A DNA stretch of 64,000 nucleotides from Actinernus sp. WN-2022 (Eukaryota > Cnidaria > Anthozoa > Actiniaria > Actinernidae), in assembly GCA_030867875.1 (NCBI GenBank), contig JAOWCC010000092.1, positions 1 through 64,000 on the forward strand, in the 5' to 3' direction. Position 1 is the stretch's first letter; the number at the start of each line of letters is the position of its first letter. The position numbers and the translations under genes are program-made. Below, piece after piece: positions 1 to 10,156 of this stretch. Below the pieces are notes generated by a model, which was not told the DNA's origin, did not search any database, and saw nothing but the letters and a program-made list of their open reading frames with translations.

Positions 1-358
1 GTTATATGGGGTCACGGCGATTATATAGGTATGTGTAGTTATGATATGAAATCATGTTTGCCGCGTAGCACTAGTAAGTGTAAAGAATGAGATGTAAAGT
101 GGTAAAGCTGTAGTGCTAAGTGTGCACGCCCTACGAGGGAAAGAGAAAAAATCTCTGACCCAAGTGGGACTCGAACCCAACGACCTCCAGGTTACATGTC
201 TGGCGCTCTACCAACTGAGCTATCAAGTCAGATGAGAGCAATCGTGGGTATTGGTGCGTTATATGGGGTCACGGCGATTATATAGGTATGTGTAGTTATG
301 ATATGAAATCATGTTTGCCGCGTAGCACTAGTAAGTGTAAAGAATGAGATGTAAAGTG
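1..358 (-). repeat. 3' part of a 257-bp tRNA-like satellite array
   Basis: One full 257-bp unit plus part of another, identical to the array at 61025-62379. The array ends at 358 next to the heptamer gatcatc (359-365), the target duplication seen at both ends of the other copy. The upstream end lies outside the window. Confidence 0.85.
156..229 (-). tRNA. tRNA-Thr(UGU)-like gene, array unit
   Basis: A 74-nt cloverleaf-like sequence. The acceptor stem GACTTGA/TTGGGTC closes with three G-T wobbles. The A box (TAGCTCAGTTGGTAGAGC) and B box (GGTTCGAGTCC) match Pol III consensus. The anticodon loop CATGTAA would place UGU at 34-36, but position 33 is A instead of the near-universal U. The T stem carries one extra T (GTTGGG against CCCAC). 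The 3' flank has a T6 terminator, and ATATAA lies about 30-35 nt upstream. Probably transcribable but not a standard decoding tRNA. Confidence 0.6.
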
Positions 359-2297
359 GATCATCGTCAGAATGTAAGACTGTTTGTACTTTTGTTTTTA
401 AGCTTTGTTGTCGTTCAATCACCAGAACATCATACGGGTCTTCTTCTGGCAACAGCAAAACCTCTCTTGGGTCCAATCCACTAACAACTTCAACAAGTGC
501 TAAACGTTTGTAAAACTGATCTTGGCTGCCTGCATCCATCTCTGACTTCTGCAGCATTCCACAAAGTTTTTCCGCAGCAAGAAGAGAACCACGTTCGGCA
601 GCTAGCATAAAATAATTGACTGCCTCGTGTGGCCTGCCTTTACTTTGTGATTCCTTACCTTTAGCGATTTGAAGCGATTGTTCAAGTTCCCCCTTCTCGT
701 CAGCTGTTACGTTATTCGTCAGAGACTCCGCGTCTTCCCACTGCTTGCTTTTAATGTACAACCTGACGAGACACTTGCTCACTGATGTATCTCCCAACTT
801 GAGTTTTAAAGCCGCTTGGTAGTTTGCAATCGCATCTTGAACCTTGTCCTCGGAATCGTCGAGCCATCCAAGCGTCTCATAGCCTTTAAATTGCTCTCTT
901 TCATCGCTTTCCTGGATCTTCTCATTGGCTAGCTCTCTTAGAGGATCTTTAGTGAATTTGCTGTCTTGATTTGGGTTGTACTCCAGAGATTGTTTAAGGT
1001 GATAAAATGAGAGAGCCTTGCCGTGGTCCTTTAGAAAAGCTCCAAACATTTGATGAAAACGAGCTTTGAGGATATTGTCCACTTGGTCTTTTTTGTCTAC
1101 CTCTATGGAAATTTCATTGAAAACCATTTCCGCCTTTCTTAGCATCAACTCTTCTTTGACCTCTTTGTACTTCTTAACGTAAAGTTCAACAAGTTTTAAT
1201 GCTGGCATTATGTATGCTTTATTTGTGTTCCAACTCTCTCGAAAGCATTTTTCAGCTTTGTTATAATAGCTGACTTTTTCTTCACTTGTCAAACCGTACT
1301 TAAGGTTACTTTTCCTGAGGCATAATCTACCCTGAATTTCTAACGTCCTATAAGAATCAGGCTGATTTTGAAGAATTTTATTCAAAATCTCTTCAGCCTT
1401 ATTCAAGACCTCTATTTTCCAACCAGACGTATCAATAAAGTATTCAGAAGCAGCCCTCAAGATCGCGTAGTTATTTCTGCCTATTTCCATGGCCTGTTCA
1501 GCAAATCGTTTACTACTCTTGCCATAATCCTGTCTGATCTTATTAAGAAATCTCGCATACTGGATCAAAGCTTGTGCGTGAATAGTAGCATAATATTGGG
1601 AGGAATTTTGGGCGGTGGCGATGATTTCTTCCCATAACTTTTTAATTTCTCGTACCTCGGTTTTTTTATTTCCCCCATGGGTGGTTATTATGTGACGATA
1701 CAAACGCTGGTAAACAAGTGCCTTAGTGAATTTGAATGGAACACTGTCTGGCCTTCCTTCGAGTGCTTTGTTGATACAACGATACGCTTCTTTGTAACCG
1801 CTCTCGGTAAAACCACTCATGGCGATCGAAAATGCTTTCTCGGCCATCACTTCTGGAATGTCCTCTGGATTTCTTTCGTTAAGTAATCTTCTCACCTCCC
1901 CCATGTGTTCTTCAACGGCTGTCTCTAGTGTTTCGCTGGAAGCGTTCGAATTCTCTTCGAATGATAGCCAAGCCAAATTTGCATACGTTACGATTTTCTC
2001 ATCATCTGTAGTAGCGTCGTCGAGGGCAGTCTGTAAATGTGTTTTGGCTGCTTCAAAATCCCTCTCTTTGGTCTTGTAATATCCCATAAGGCTGTGGGAC
2101 TTCACTTCAGATCCCTCAATCGTCTCTTTAATGTGCAACTTGAGCTCCTCTATATTGTTCGTCAGCGGATTAAAACCTTCCTTGTACCGTGATATCCAGG
2201 TGAAATGGCACGGAAGCTCGCCGAGTTTCCTTTCAGTCTCTTTAACTCCATCTCTTGGTGGTTCTCGTCGCTTAAAAATGTTTCTAGTCCCAGACAT
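309..2297 (-). pseudogene. IFIT-like TPR protein, copy 1, C-terminus lost
   Basis: Open frame of 662 codons that starts MSGTRNIFKRREPP. It carries the IFIT N-terminal signature LPCHFTW at about residue 29, followed by helix-turn-helix TPR repeats over roughly residues 70-620 (for example around GWLDDSEDKVQDAIANYQAA). Vertebrate IFITs are cytoplasmic RNA-binding antiviral effectors of about 480 residues; the coral-type copy here is longer. At about residue 645 the frame runs into the tRNA-like array, so the last 17 or so residues are array-encoded and the C-terminal 170-residue region of copy 2 is missing. The ATG follows a TTTAG acceptor, which fits a non-coding first exon upstream. RNA binding and immune function are inferred from the family only. 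Confidence 0.8.
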
Positions 2298-2314
2298 GCT
2301 GAATTTCTTAATGC

Positions 2315-2891
2315 CTAAATGAAGAGCTTGTGATGAATTGGATGTATCATGTTATCTATAAACAGTTCTACAGCATGAAAGTCAAAGTCAGCCTCAATGA
2401 TTGCATTCCAGCACAGCAGGTCGGACAATACTATATTCGGATAGTCAGGAAATGGTATCAGTGCTCATGCATAACATTGACCCTTTTACAATATACTCAC
2501 GTTGTAGACAAACATCAAATTTCTAAGTAATATATAGCATTGCAATTCCCGGAAGTTTTTCCATGTACACTGCACTGAAATTATAGACGGCATTGCTTTG
2601 CAAAAAGTGACCAGGGGTCAGCTTTAAAGGTTTTTACCAGCTGGTTCTGTGAGGCCAAGGAAGATGAGTAAAAGGGTTGGTGTACGTATGGCTAGTAAAT
2701 CAGTAAAACTTCAACTAATTATAAACTGAGTTGAACTTTAGACGGCTTCCTCGTAATTGCTGAATTGCTGCGCAGCGAGCGCACGGAAACCCAGGCCTAA
2801 TTTGTGTGTTGAAAAATATTAAGGCTTTGTTTGGGATTTACAATTTGTGAAATATCTCGGTAAATATTTCAATAAAGTAAATATAACTTGC
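2315..2891 (-). other. 5' UTR intron of IFIT-like copy 1 (GC-AG)
   Basis: On the minus strand, exon sequence CTGTACAG is followed by GCAAGT, and the intron closes at TTTAG 22 bases before the ATG. The second unit has GTAAGT at the same place, so the first copy carries a GT-to-GC donor change. GC-AG introns are usable but weaker. Splicing is inferred from these signals and from conservation between units. Confidence 0.45.
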
Positions 2892-3192
2892 CTGTACAGT
2901 AGTTGATTTCCTTCTTGTTCTCAGGTGACGATTTCAAGCGATTTCGACGAATTTTAACCCTCTCGTTCTCCCTCATGTCTTCTCGGAACTCGTCGAAATC
3001 GCTTATTGCTGCGCAGCGAGCGAAGCAGCAGTTAATATTCTGTACGGTAGGAAAAATCTTGATTCATTTTCGACCACAATGCCTTGTGCGAAGAGGTTTT
3101 CTCCCCTCCCCACTGTGTAATATTTTAGCAGCCAATGTTTCAATAAGTGGGCTCCGCGTAACGGCGTTGATCGACGATTAATAACATGTATA
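2892..3192 (-). promoter_or_regulatory. Putative first exon and promoter region of IFIT-like copy 1
   Basis: Sequence upstream of the inferred donor. It is conserved in the second unit (34771-35050), with several small differences. No clear TATA box or initiator was identified, and no convincing coding frame is conserved between the units. Confidence 0.3.
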
Positions 3193-3780
3193 AATATATG
3201 TTTTGGGCTTTTGTATTCTCCATCATTTAGATAAAGCTTCCTTCTTCAGGAAATGTGCTGGTACAATTACAATTTTCACTGGGGAGGGGAGAGTAATTCG
3301 TTGTCAGGTTGTTGGGTGCGTAATCCGACCACGATACTTTGTGGGCGGTGATAAGTTTGAAGATATCTCTTCCTTTCGCCAAACGTTTCTGGTCGAAGAC
3401 GTTCTGGTAAGTGACATAACTAATGATTTTCAGTATTTATTCTACTCGCGTAACCCCAGTGGTCAGTGGACATCCCTTGGGTTTTAGAACTATTTCTTAT
3501 ATCTTAATAGGATCGAAATTGTAAAGAAATCACGGGGAATTTTATTTGGCCGAATGAGGATCGTACAAGCCGTGGCGTGCACATTTGTTGTCAAACTTTC
3601 GCTTTCGTTTCAGTCTCTATTTCTGAAATTATGCTGGGATGGTGCAATTCAACTACTCGGGCCGGAAGTGGGAATTGAATTACTCAGACGTCCCTTGGCG
3701 TTATTTGACGTCATTTTCGGTGATGTCACTTCCGGAAAAGAAGTCCGTAGGAAAGAAGAAGTGAAATACTGAAGCAGGCG
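3193..3780. other. Shared intergenic block, target of a retroelement in unit B
   Basis: Matches 35517-35982 and continues at 40610. In this unit the sequence at about 3652 (ggtgcaattcaa, then ctactcggg) is uninterrupted, so it is the empty site for the DIRS-like insertion in unit B. No gene recognised. Confidence 0.6.
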
Positions 3781-3786
3781 CACGTA

Positions 3787-3857
3787 CGGCACCGGAATCG
3801 AACCCAGAACGTTGGGTTGCAAGGCCCGTGCTCCACCAACTAAGCTAACCTGAAGTT
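3787..3857 (-). repeat. tRNA-derived repeat (Ala-UGC-like head)
   Basis: Minus strand shows an A box (TTAGCTTAGTTGG), a loop CTTGCAA (UGC at the anticodon position) and a B box (GGTTCGATTCC). The acceptor and anticodon stems pair poorly, so this is a SINE head or tRNA relic, not a working tRNA. The same element sits at 40749-40817. Confidence 0.5.
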
Positions 3858-3919
3858 GACACAATTGCATGGACAAATCACACATTCTTATATCTGACCT
3901 ATTGTTATTCTAATTAAGA

Positions 3920-4105
3920 ACCACGACATTTTGGCACTGGGGACTCGAGCCGGATCCGTCTTGGCGGCCTTTCGGCCTCCTCGTCGGGTAGGCACAGTGA
4001 CTAGAAGCTATGTAGATGAGAGAAAATACATTTTGGCAAGCACTGGGGAACTCGAGCCGGTTCCGACTCGGGGGCCTTTCGGCCCCCTCGTCGGGTAGGC
4101 ACAGT
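3920..4105. repeat. Two tandem copies of a GGCCGAAAGGCC-type hairpin repeat
   Basis: About 115-bp direct repeat. Each copy has a hairpin of the form ggcctttcggcc followed by tcgtcgggtaggcacagtga. The second unit keeps only one copy (about 40900-40970). Confidence 0.55.
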
Positions 4106-4263
4106 GACAAAGTTATTATAATATATTGAACCAGTTTGATTTTGTAAATGATCAGTGAAGTGACCCATTTCTGAATATTGAATAAATTCTGAAATAAATT
4201 CTAAAAAAATTCTACTTTTCGCGTATAACAGTGTTTGACTGGGATTAACGGAGCGTATAATCT

Positions 4264-4483
4264 AGCTTTTCGAAAAATATACTGTAATAAAAATGAATAA
4301 AACTTACCTTGTATCTACATAAGCTGTGTCTGTACGTCGTTTCAGTGAATTTCGGCGAATTTTAAATCCCTTACCCTACATACTAAAGAAGAAAACAACG
4401 TACAGGCACAGCCAAGACAGAGCTTAAAACCAGGTAAGTTTTATTCATTTTTATTACAGTATATTTATCGAAAAGCTAGATTT
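4264..4483. mobile_element. Short inverted-repeat element (MITE-like)
   Basis: Arms of about 48 bp (agcttttcgaaaaatatac and its complement near 4460-4480) flank a second, inner inverted region (ctgtgtctgtacgt and acgtacaggcacag). Duplicate at about 41030-41260. Target duplication not resolved. Confidence 0.55.
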
Positions 4484-4599
4484 GACATGATAAGAGTATT
4501 TGGATTTAAAAAATATATTGGTTTGCCTGTGGTGCAGAAACTAAACACGAGCAATAGCTAACTCTAGTTTCTGTCAAAACCCTCACCATCTTGAAGCTA

Positions 4600-5515
4600 T
4601 ATTAACTAATTTAACTAATTTAAAGGGACACTGTCAAGCCAAACATGATAAACTTCCTCATGACGAAATGCAAAAAATCACCAATCGGATTAGCAGAATG
4701 TTGTCCAAATGTACTGGAGAAAATGAGACCATTTTGATTAAAGATGGCAAAGATTCGAGTGGATGAAAAATACAACTTTTCAAGGGGCTATGTCACAGTA
4801 TTACGCATGTCTGAAATTTGATGTTACATTGGTGTTTTATTGGCTAAAACAGTTAAAAAGCTCTTCCAGGACCATAAAGGGGCTGTGTCACGGTAATAGG
4901 CTTCGCGTTCCGGGCCGGAATCGAAACAGCTATTTCCACCGATATTGATATGAACTACCGAATCTCTAGGCCATGTGGGATACTTAAAATCAAAGCAAAT
5001 ATGCAAAAATGACCAACAAACAGTGTATATGAACAGTCTCCAGGGAAAATATTGAAAATCCTTTCAATCAAGCATTGAAGAAGGGAAGTTTAACTGTTTC
5101 TATTCAATTTTAGCCACCAACCGAGCGATTACTCGATACGCAGTACCATGATATGGCCCCTTTAAATTGTACGATTATGTAATCGTTTCCACGAAAATAA
5201 GACCTGCGCCCAAAACTGATGACAATTCTGGTTTGCAATCAACTCTTGAGATTCAAAAGACAAAAATACGACGGTCATGTTGGAGGAACTAACAATAGAA
5301 GCTAATGAAGAATCTTTTGTTTAAGTTCCTCAAACATGACCGCCGTGACGTCACATGCAAACCAATAATATTTGCGTATTTCCTTTGACTTGATCCATTC
5401 CACACGTGTGATTCGGTCGTTTGTTTGTATAGATATCGCTGAAAGAACTAGTATCTGAAAATAACTTTGTTCCGGCCTGCAACAAAACTCGCCGTGACAT
5501 AGCCCCTTTAAGAGA
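4600..5515. mobile_element. Nested MITEs of an AAAGGGGCTATGTC family
   Basis: Outer termini aaggggctatgtcacag (about 4785) and gtgacatagccccttt (about 5495-5510) enclose inner termini aaaggggctgtgtcacgg (about 4876) and atatggccccttt (about 5153-5165). Upstream is a related end, aaagggacactgtcaagcc. Copy at about 42600-43480; further single ends at about 29430 and 57510. Confidence 0.55.
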
Positions 5516-6014
5516 GATTGACAGCATCTTTAAATCGGTTCACTGCAACTGAGTTTCAAGTTTCTAGTATAAGCTTTTGTAATCCACTTCGAATCTTTGC
5601 AATCCTTCCATCAAAAACGTTTAAAAAGCATATCTGGACATTTGCAAGCCATTTCTATTGAGCACGCCCAAGATCATGTTGACATCCACCTCGCAGATAT
5701 TCGAGTACCCACATAACTTGCTTCTCACATGCGCGCATTGCAAGCAATAAAAGCGCAGCACTCGCTACCTTTTAGGTATACTAGTTAATAATTTGGACAA
5801 AATCTCGAAATGGTTCATTGCGTTAATTCGTTCGACTCCACAATCCCTTAGGTAGCCGACCACAATCCCTTGCGCGGCAAACCACAATGCTCTCCTTCCC
5901 TCCCCACTGGAGCTAGGACATTTTTTGCAGCCACTGATACGATAATGCGCGTCATTGATAGATTATAATTACTGTGTACTAAGTTATATGCTTGGTTGTT
6001 GTATTCTCCAACGT
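5516..6014. other. Shared spacer, no gene seen
   Basis: Matches 43481-43966. The match ends abruptly at 6014, where unit B jumps to sequence equivalent to 11642. No coding or RNA signal recognised. Confidence 0.5.
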
Positions 6015-6789
6015 TTAAGCTTCTTTATTAATTCAGGGAGTACTGGTACCCACAATAGTCTCTACTGGGGAGGAGAGGAGTAATCATTTGACGGGTTTAT
6101 GCCTTCCTTGCAACTTGGCATCTGGAGGAGAGTGATTTACGGTACTTAAATTCGCGAGTGCTTTGGCATGCGCTGTACTTCAGGCTAATTCTGATCATTT
6201 TCGTTTGTATTTTTACTACAGTTCCTTCAGTGCTCCTTATAAGTCTTCTGTTTTGACATGAAGTTTACTAAAACATCGAGTTTAACCCACAACAGGTTTT
6301 GTAACTTGATGGTCATGCGGCTTAGTTGTAACCTGAGTATCAGGCTCTCAAGAAGAGAAGCCATCAGGTTAGCTCAGTTGACGACTCATGTACGAGTGAA
6401 GGGGGTGGGGGGGAGCAAAAATATATCCTGTTCCAGACCAGGCTAGCGTCTGATATCATGATACGCGCGAGATGTCGCACTCCCCTCGCCACTCGAATCA
6501 TTAACAGATAAACGGACTCTGCGTTTGCAGCGGCAAGGGACCGTGAATAACTCAAACCGTCCTGAGGCCCTTCCAAAAAAATACGACCCTGTTCCAGACC
6601 AATACTGTGATTTATATACCCTGTTCCAGGCTAAGAATTGTCAAAAACAATACCCTGTCGAGCGGCACGTACCCATATAGCCTATATATAGCTATACCCT
6701 GTATGGCTGGACTGGAGCCGAGTAGGCGATCGGACTCAGGGTGAGCATCAGGAGCCATATATGAGCGTGTTCCCAGATCAGGCTATTTA
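6015..6789. other. Unit-A-only DNA with CCTGTTCCAG repeat motifs
   Basis: Several copies of (a/t)ccctgttccag(a/g) near 6425, 6590, 6620 suggest decayed repeats of one family (another at about 21230). The motif gtgttcccagatcagg (about 6768) has its complement at about 8800, so the TTA-flanked element at 6790-8629 may have landed inside an older inverted-repeat element. No gene seen. Confidence 0.35.
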
Positions 6790-6949
6790 GGGACCGATCG
6801 TTTATTACGTCGCAGGGGGGAGGGGGTAAAATTTGTAAAAGCGGAAAATGAAGGAGGGTAATTTTTGCTCTTAAGACAATTTGAGGGGGGTATAGTTTTG
6901 AGAAAGGTACGGAGCCCTGTAAGGGCCACCCACAAACACAAATTTTATG

Positions 6950-7165
6950 AAAGAATATCGCGCGATAAAGTGTTACTATCGCGTGATACTACTTTACTAT
7001 CGCGCGATACTGCTTTATTATCGCGTGATATTGCTTTATTATCGCGTGATACTGCTTTATTATCGCGTGATACTGCTTTATTATCGCGTGATACTGCTTT
7101 ATTATCGCGTGATACTGCTTTATTATCGCGTGATACTGCTTTATTATCGCGTGATACTGTTGATT
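6950..7165 (+). repeat. 21-bp minisatellite with ATCGCGYGAT palindromes
   Basis: Ten copies of a unit like tattatcgcgtgatactgctt, with cores near 6956, 6977, 6998 and so on at 21-bp steps. Because 21 is divisible by three it opens spurious frames. Related repeats occur in inverse orientation at 8305-8415, so they act as subterminal repeats of the surrounding element. Confidence 0.8.
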
Positions 7166-7289
7166 CAGACGCCGAGCTTTCTACGAGTCAAATGCGAGAA
7201 TGTTCTTATTGAAATCATTCAAAATACATTTAATCAAAGCGGTTGCTATTAAAAAACTTGTATAATGAAAACTTAAAAATAAACAATAT

Positions 7290-7600
7290 AAAGTTAATCA
7301 TGGTATTGTTTTCTCCTTCGTCAGTCCCTAGAATAATATCCAAGGTATTTAGGGTGGTAAAACAATTCCACAACTATGTAACCAGGTTTTCAAAGTAGAA
7401 TAAAAATTTACTGAAAAGGGGCAATACACAAAGAGATGCATCATTATTTCTTCTTCCTGATGACAGAAGGAACAACGAGGGTTATCATTCAGTTTAAATT
7501 TGTACAAATCCTTATTAAGAAAAAGGCAATTATTTAATATTTTGTATTGAAAATTCCTAAGATAAGATTCAATTGTCGTCTTATATATATCCGATTATAT
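7290..7600 (-). pseudogene. LINE (non-LTR retrotransposon) ORF2 C-terminal fragment
   Basis: Minus-strand translation between about 7575 and 7380 reads FQYKILNN, then CSFCHQEEEIMMHLF and a Cys (VYCPF). This is the post-RT zinc-binding C-x2-C...H...C segment of non-LTR ORF2 proteins. The reading frame decays on both sides, and further LINE-like coding may reach about 8190. No RT catalytic motif is present. A dead fragment carried within the TTA-flanked element. Confidence 0.6.
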
Positions 7601-8304
7601 ACTGATTTTCAGTCTATTTCATTAACTTTTAGTCTACTTTTCCACTTTAGTTGAGAGGTTGGTGTTACAGATTTGGAAGTTATTAAAATATCGTACAATA
7701 TTTTGTTAGTTAGTTTATATATTTTATAGAGAGTACCCTTAAACCCTATTGTCGATGTATTGTATCTGAACACATATCATTGTTACTTACTGGTTGGGTA
7801 GACTTCAGTGATGACTTCCATTTTTGAGGAATTGCATGGATAATACCTGAAGCCAAGCAAAAAAATCATTCTTACTAAGACCAACTGATTTAACTTTTTC
7901 CCAAAATGATTGTTCCTTATGGTGCATTTGCCTGTAGTCTAGACAGCTTCCACTTCCCTGGAGTTCCATTCCTATGGCGTCAGTATTCCATCTGGACTAC
8001 TGTAGTACTTTCTCCTTCGTAAATTGTTGCTTCTCAAAACACGTTCGCGTTTAAGCTGGCGAAGTCTCATCTTGATGGCGTGATAAATTTTAAAAAAAGT
8101 GAGGATTTCCATATTATTCAGGCTTAGATTAAAGTATTTCTCGACTAATGCATCCCTGTTATTTTCAATATAATTTTGAATCGCCGGTAAGTATTCAGGT
8201 CAAGCCAAATTCGTTGTCGGAAGAGAAACATATAAAGGAGAAGAGCATTATCACGTAGCATGTTCGCCGCCATGCTATCTAGCTAAGTAATGTCCGTACG
8301 TATT

Positions 8305-8415
8305 TTAACATTATCGCGAGATATTAAAACAGTATCGCGCGATAATAAAACAGTATCGTGCGATAGTAAAACGGTATCGCGCGATAGTAAAACGGTATCG
8401 CGCGATAATAAAGCA
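8305..8415 (-). repeat. Inverse cluster of the 21-bp palindromic repeat
   Basis: Five or six units of the type agtaaaacggtatcgcgcga, inverse to the cluster at 6950-7165 and at a similar distance from the other terminus. Confidence 0.7.
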
Positions 8416-9349
8416 GCCGCGATATTGATGAAATTGTAACCTGGCAATAGTTTGCATGAGTGGGGCTGGTGCTTATTTTTTTTCAAGGGGAGGGGTGGGG
8501 ATAAAAAATATATTCTGATGTCAGATGGGGGGTTGGTTTAGAAAAAAAAACATTTTTAAGGGGGTTGGGGTGCAAACTTTGTTAAGCATTTTTTCGGAAA
8601 ACACCGCGACGTAATAAACGATCGGTCCCTTAAGCCGAGAAAAACAACGAGAAGCCTGGTGAACAGTAATGTCATGCAACAATGTACTAGGCAAACAATG
8701 CTTCCTAATGATTTATGAACAGACAATTAGAAAACCTCGCCATTGTGAAAAAGAAAGTGGGATTTACTTACCTCGGATGTTCTAAAAATAACCTGATCTG
8801 GGAATGTGCTGACCAGTCACAGATTCAAATTTGTTCAGTCGAAATCTTTACATAATCACTCCAAACATTTACCAGTTGCAGAATAGATGTTACTTAACTT
8901 TGATTTGAAGGTAGAAATTTTTCATAAATCATTTTATTTGTTTTAGAAGGCAAAATAGCTCCCAAAACCATGTATTTTTGAGTGAAATGACTGGGCCGAT
9001 ACCGGAAGTGAGTCACCGGATTTCGATATCTTGAAACCTTTCAGTCGGTCAGTATAATCTGCAGACTGCAACGTGTTTGGTGTATAAAATGAAGACTGCA
9101 GACTCGGTCTAAAATGCAGACTGGGAACAAATATAAAAATAAACTTATCTGAAGTCTTTATCTGTTATTCATTGGGCTCTGTATGTAATTTCGGCGAGTT
9201 CTGTTGAAATTTTCTCGACCTCGACCTCTTAGATGGAGACCTAAGAGAACACCACGCTCGAATTTTCCACCAAAATCAATGCCGACCGCAACTAATTAAA
9301 CCTCAAATAATAGCACAACAGTATCTATTCCAAGAGCCTCATGCCATTT

Positions 9350-9517
9350 AATAGCCCACTTCCGCGATATGCTTTACTTGTCACTCACAAAGGTTTCAAT
9401 ACGAGGCTCCGTGCTAAATTAAATTTATTCTTTAAAAGAATAAATTTAATTTAGCACGGGCCTCATATTGAAACCTTTGTGCGTGACAAGTAAAGCATAT
9501 CGCGGAAGTGGGCTATT
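9350..9517. repeat. 168-nt near-perfect palindrome
   Basis: Arms of about 83 nt (aatagcccacttccgcgata... and complement) meet at ttctttaaaagaat with almost no spacer. It lies inside the larger inverted element, so it may be a separate palindromic insertion. Confidence 0.8.
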
Positions 9518-9562
9518 GAAATTAATAACCCTTGACGACGCTTGTTCCCAAAGTTTGAATCG

Positions 9563-9629
9563 GGTCTATGGTAACGGTTTAGAGCGCGTGCTTTTGAATC
9601 CAACGATCGGAGTTCGATTCACATAGACC
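9563..9629 (+). tRNA. Degenerate tRNA-Gln(UUG)-like sequence
   Basis: Acceptor ends GGTCTAT and ATAGACC pair perfectly. The loop TTTTGAA carries UUG, and the block from the anticodon loop through GATCGGAGTTCGATTC resembles eukaryotic tRNA-Gln. The D arm is shortened and the anticodon stem weak; total 67 nt. Most likely a tRNA relic captured by the surrounding element. Confidence 0.4.
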
Positions 9630-10156
9630 TGATTCACTTAAACACTGTTTTCAAAATAATATATATGTAAAAGTTATGAGACCGTGAACGTTGGGAACTA
9701 GTGTCGTGAAGCGTAAATTGCTCGATTTGGGGGTTATTTCAACTAAATGACATGAGCTCTTGGAATAGATACTGTTGTGCTATTATTTCAGTGAAGTTTA
9801 GTTGCGGTCGGCATTGATTTTGGATGAAAATTCGAGCGTGGTGTTCTCTTAGGTCTCCACCTAAGAGGTCGAGGTCGAGAAAATTTCAACAGAACTCGCC
9901 GAAATTACATACAGAGCCCAATGAATAACAGATAAAGACTTCAGATAAGTGTTTTTTATATTTTTTCCCAGTCTGCATTTTATACCAAGTCTGCAGTCTG
10001 CATTTTATACCCAGTCTGCAGTCTGCAGATACTGACCGCCTTTCGTATTTGATCCAAACATTCTCAAACTCGGTAAACTTACTAATTTTAGTGTGATCTT
10101 TCATGTCCTTACTCGATCATTTGGAGAGAATCGGCGAGTCAAACGAATAACTTTAA

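Larger units (their letters stand above)
1..1979. repeat. Window-start copy of a terminal direct repeat
   Basis: This stretch reappears at 62022-64000 with a constant offset of 62021. The encoded IFIT-like residues are identical over the overlap and I saw no mismatch by eye. It contains one tRNA-like unit and most of IFIT-like copy 1. It means either a very recent 62-kb tandem duplication or a redundant assembly. Confidence 0.9.
6790..8629. mobile_element. PIF/Harbinger-like non-autonomous element, TTA target duplication
   Basis: Perfect inverted ends GGGACCGATCGTTTATTACG with TTA directly repeated outside (6787-6789 and 8630-8632). A 3-bp TWA duplication and GG-starting ends are typical of PIF/Harbinger; no transposase is present. 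Inside are inverted clusters of a 21-bp palindromic repeat and a LINE fragment. Superfamily assignment is inferred. Confidence 0.65.
9046..10038. mobile_element. Large TIR element with CTGCAGTCTGCATTTTATACC subrepeats
   Basis: Ends CGGTCAGTAT...ATACTGACCG, followed by direct copies of a ctgcagtctgcattttatac motif and long inverted arms (about 9140-9345 against 9745-9950). Flanks cctttcagt and cctttcgta share six of nine bases, a possible degraded 9-bp duplication. The centre holds a palindrome (9350-9517) and a tRNA-Gln-like sequence. No transposase. Confidence 0.6.

Noticed and set aside
1368..2079. Plus-strand ORFs opposite the IFIT-like gene
   Set aside because: Shadow frames that recur at 33263-33974 and 63389-63907 only because the minus-strand gene is conserved.
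3787..3857. Functional tRNA-Ala gene
   Set aside because: A and B boxes are good but acceptor and anticodon stems do not pair in either copy; better explained as a tRNA-derived repeat.
6865..7252. Plus-strand ORFs made of LLSRDTA / YYRVILL repeats
   Set aside because: Produced by the 21-bp minisatellite, whose length is a multiple of three; no start context or homology.
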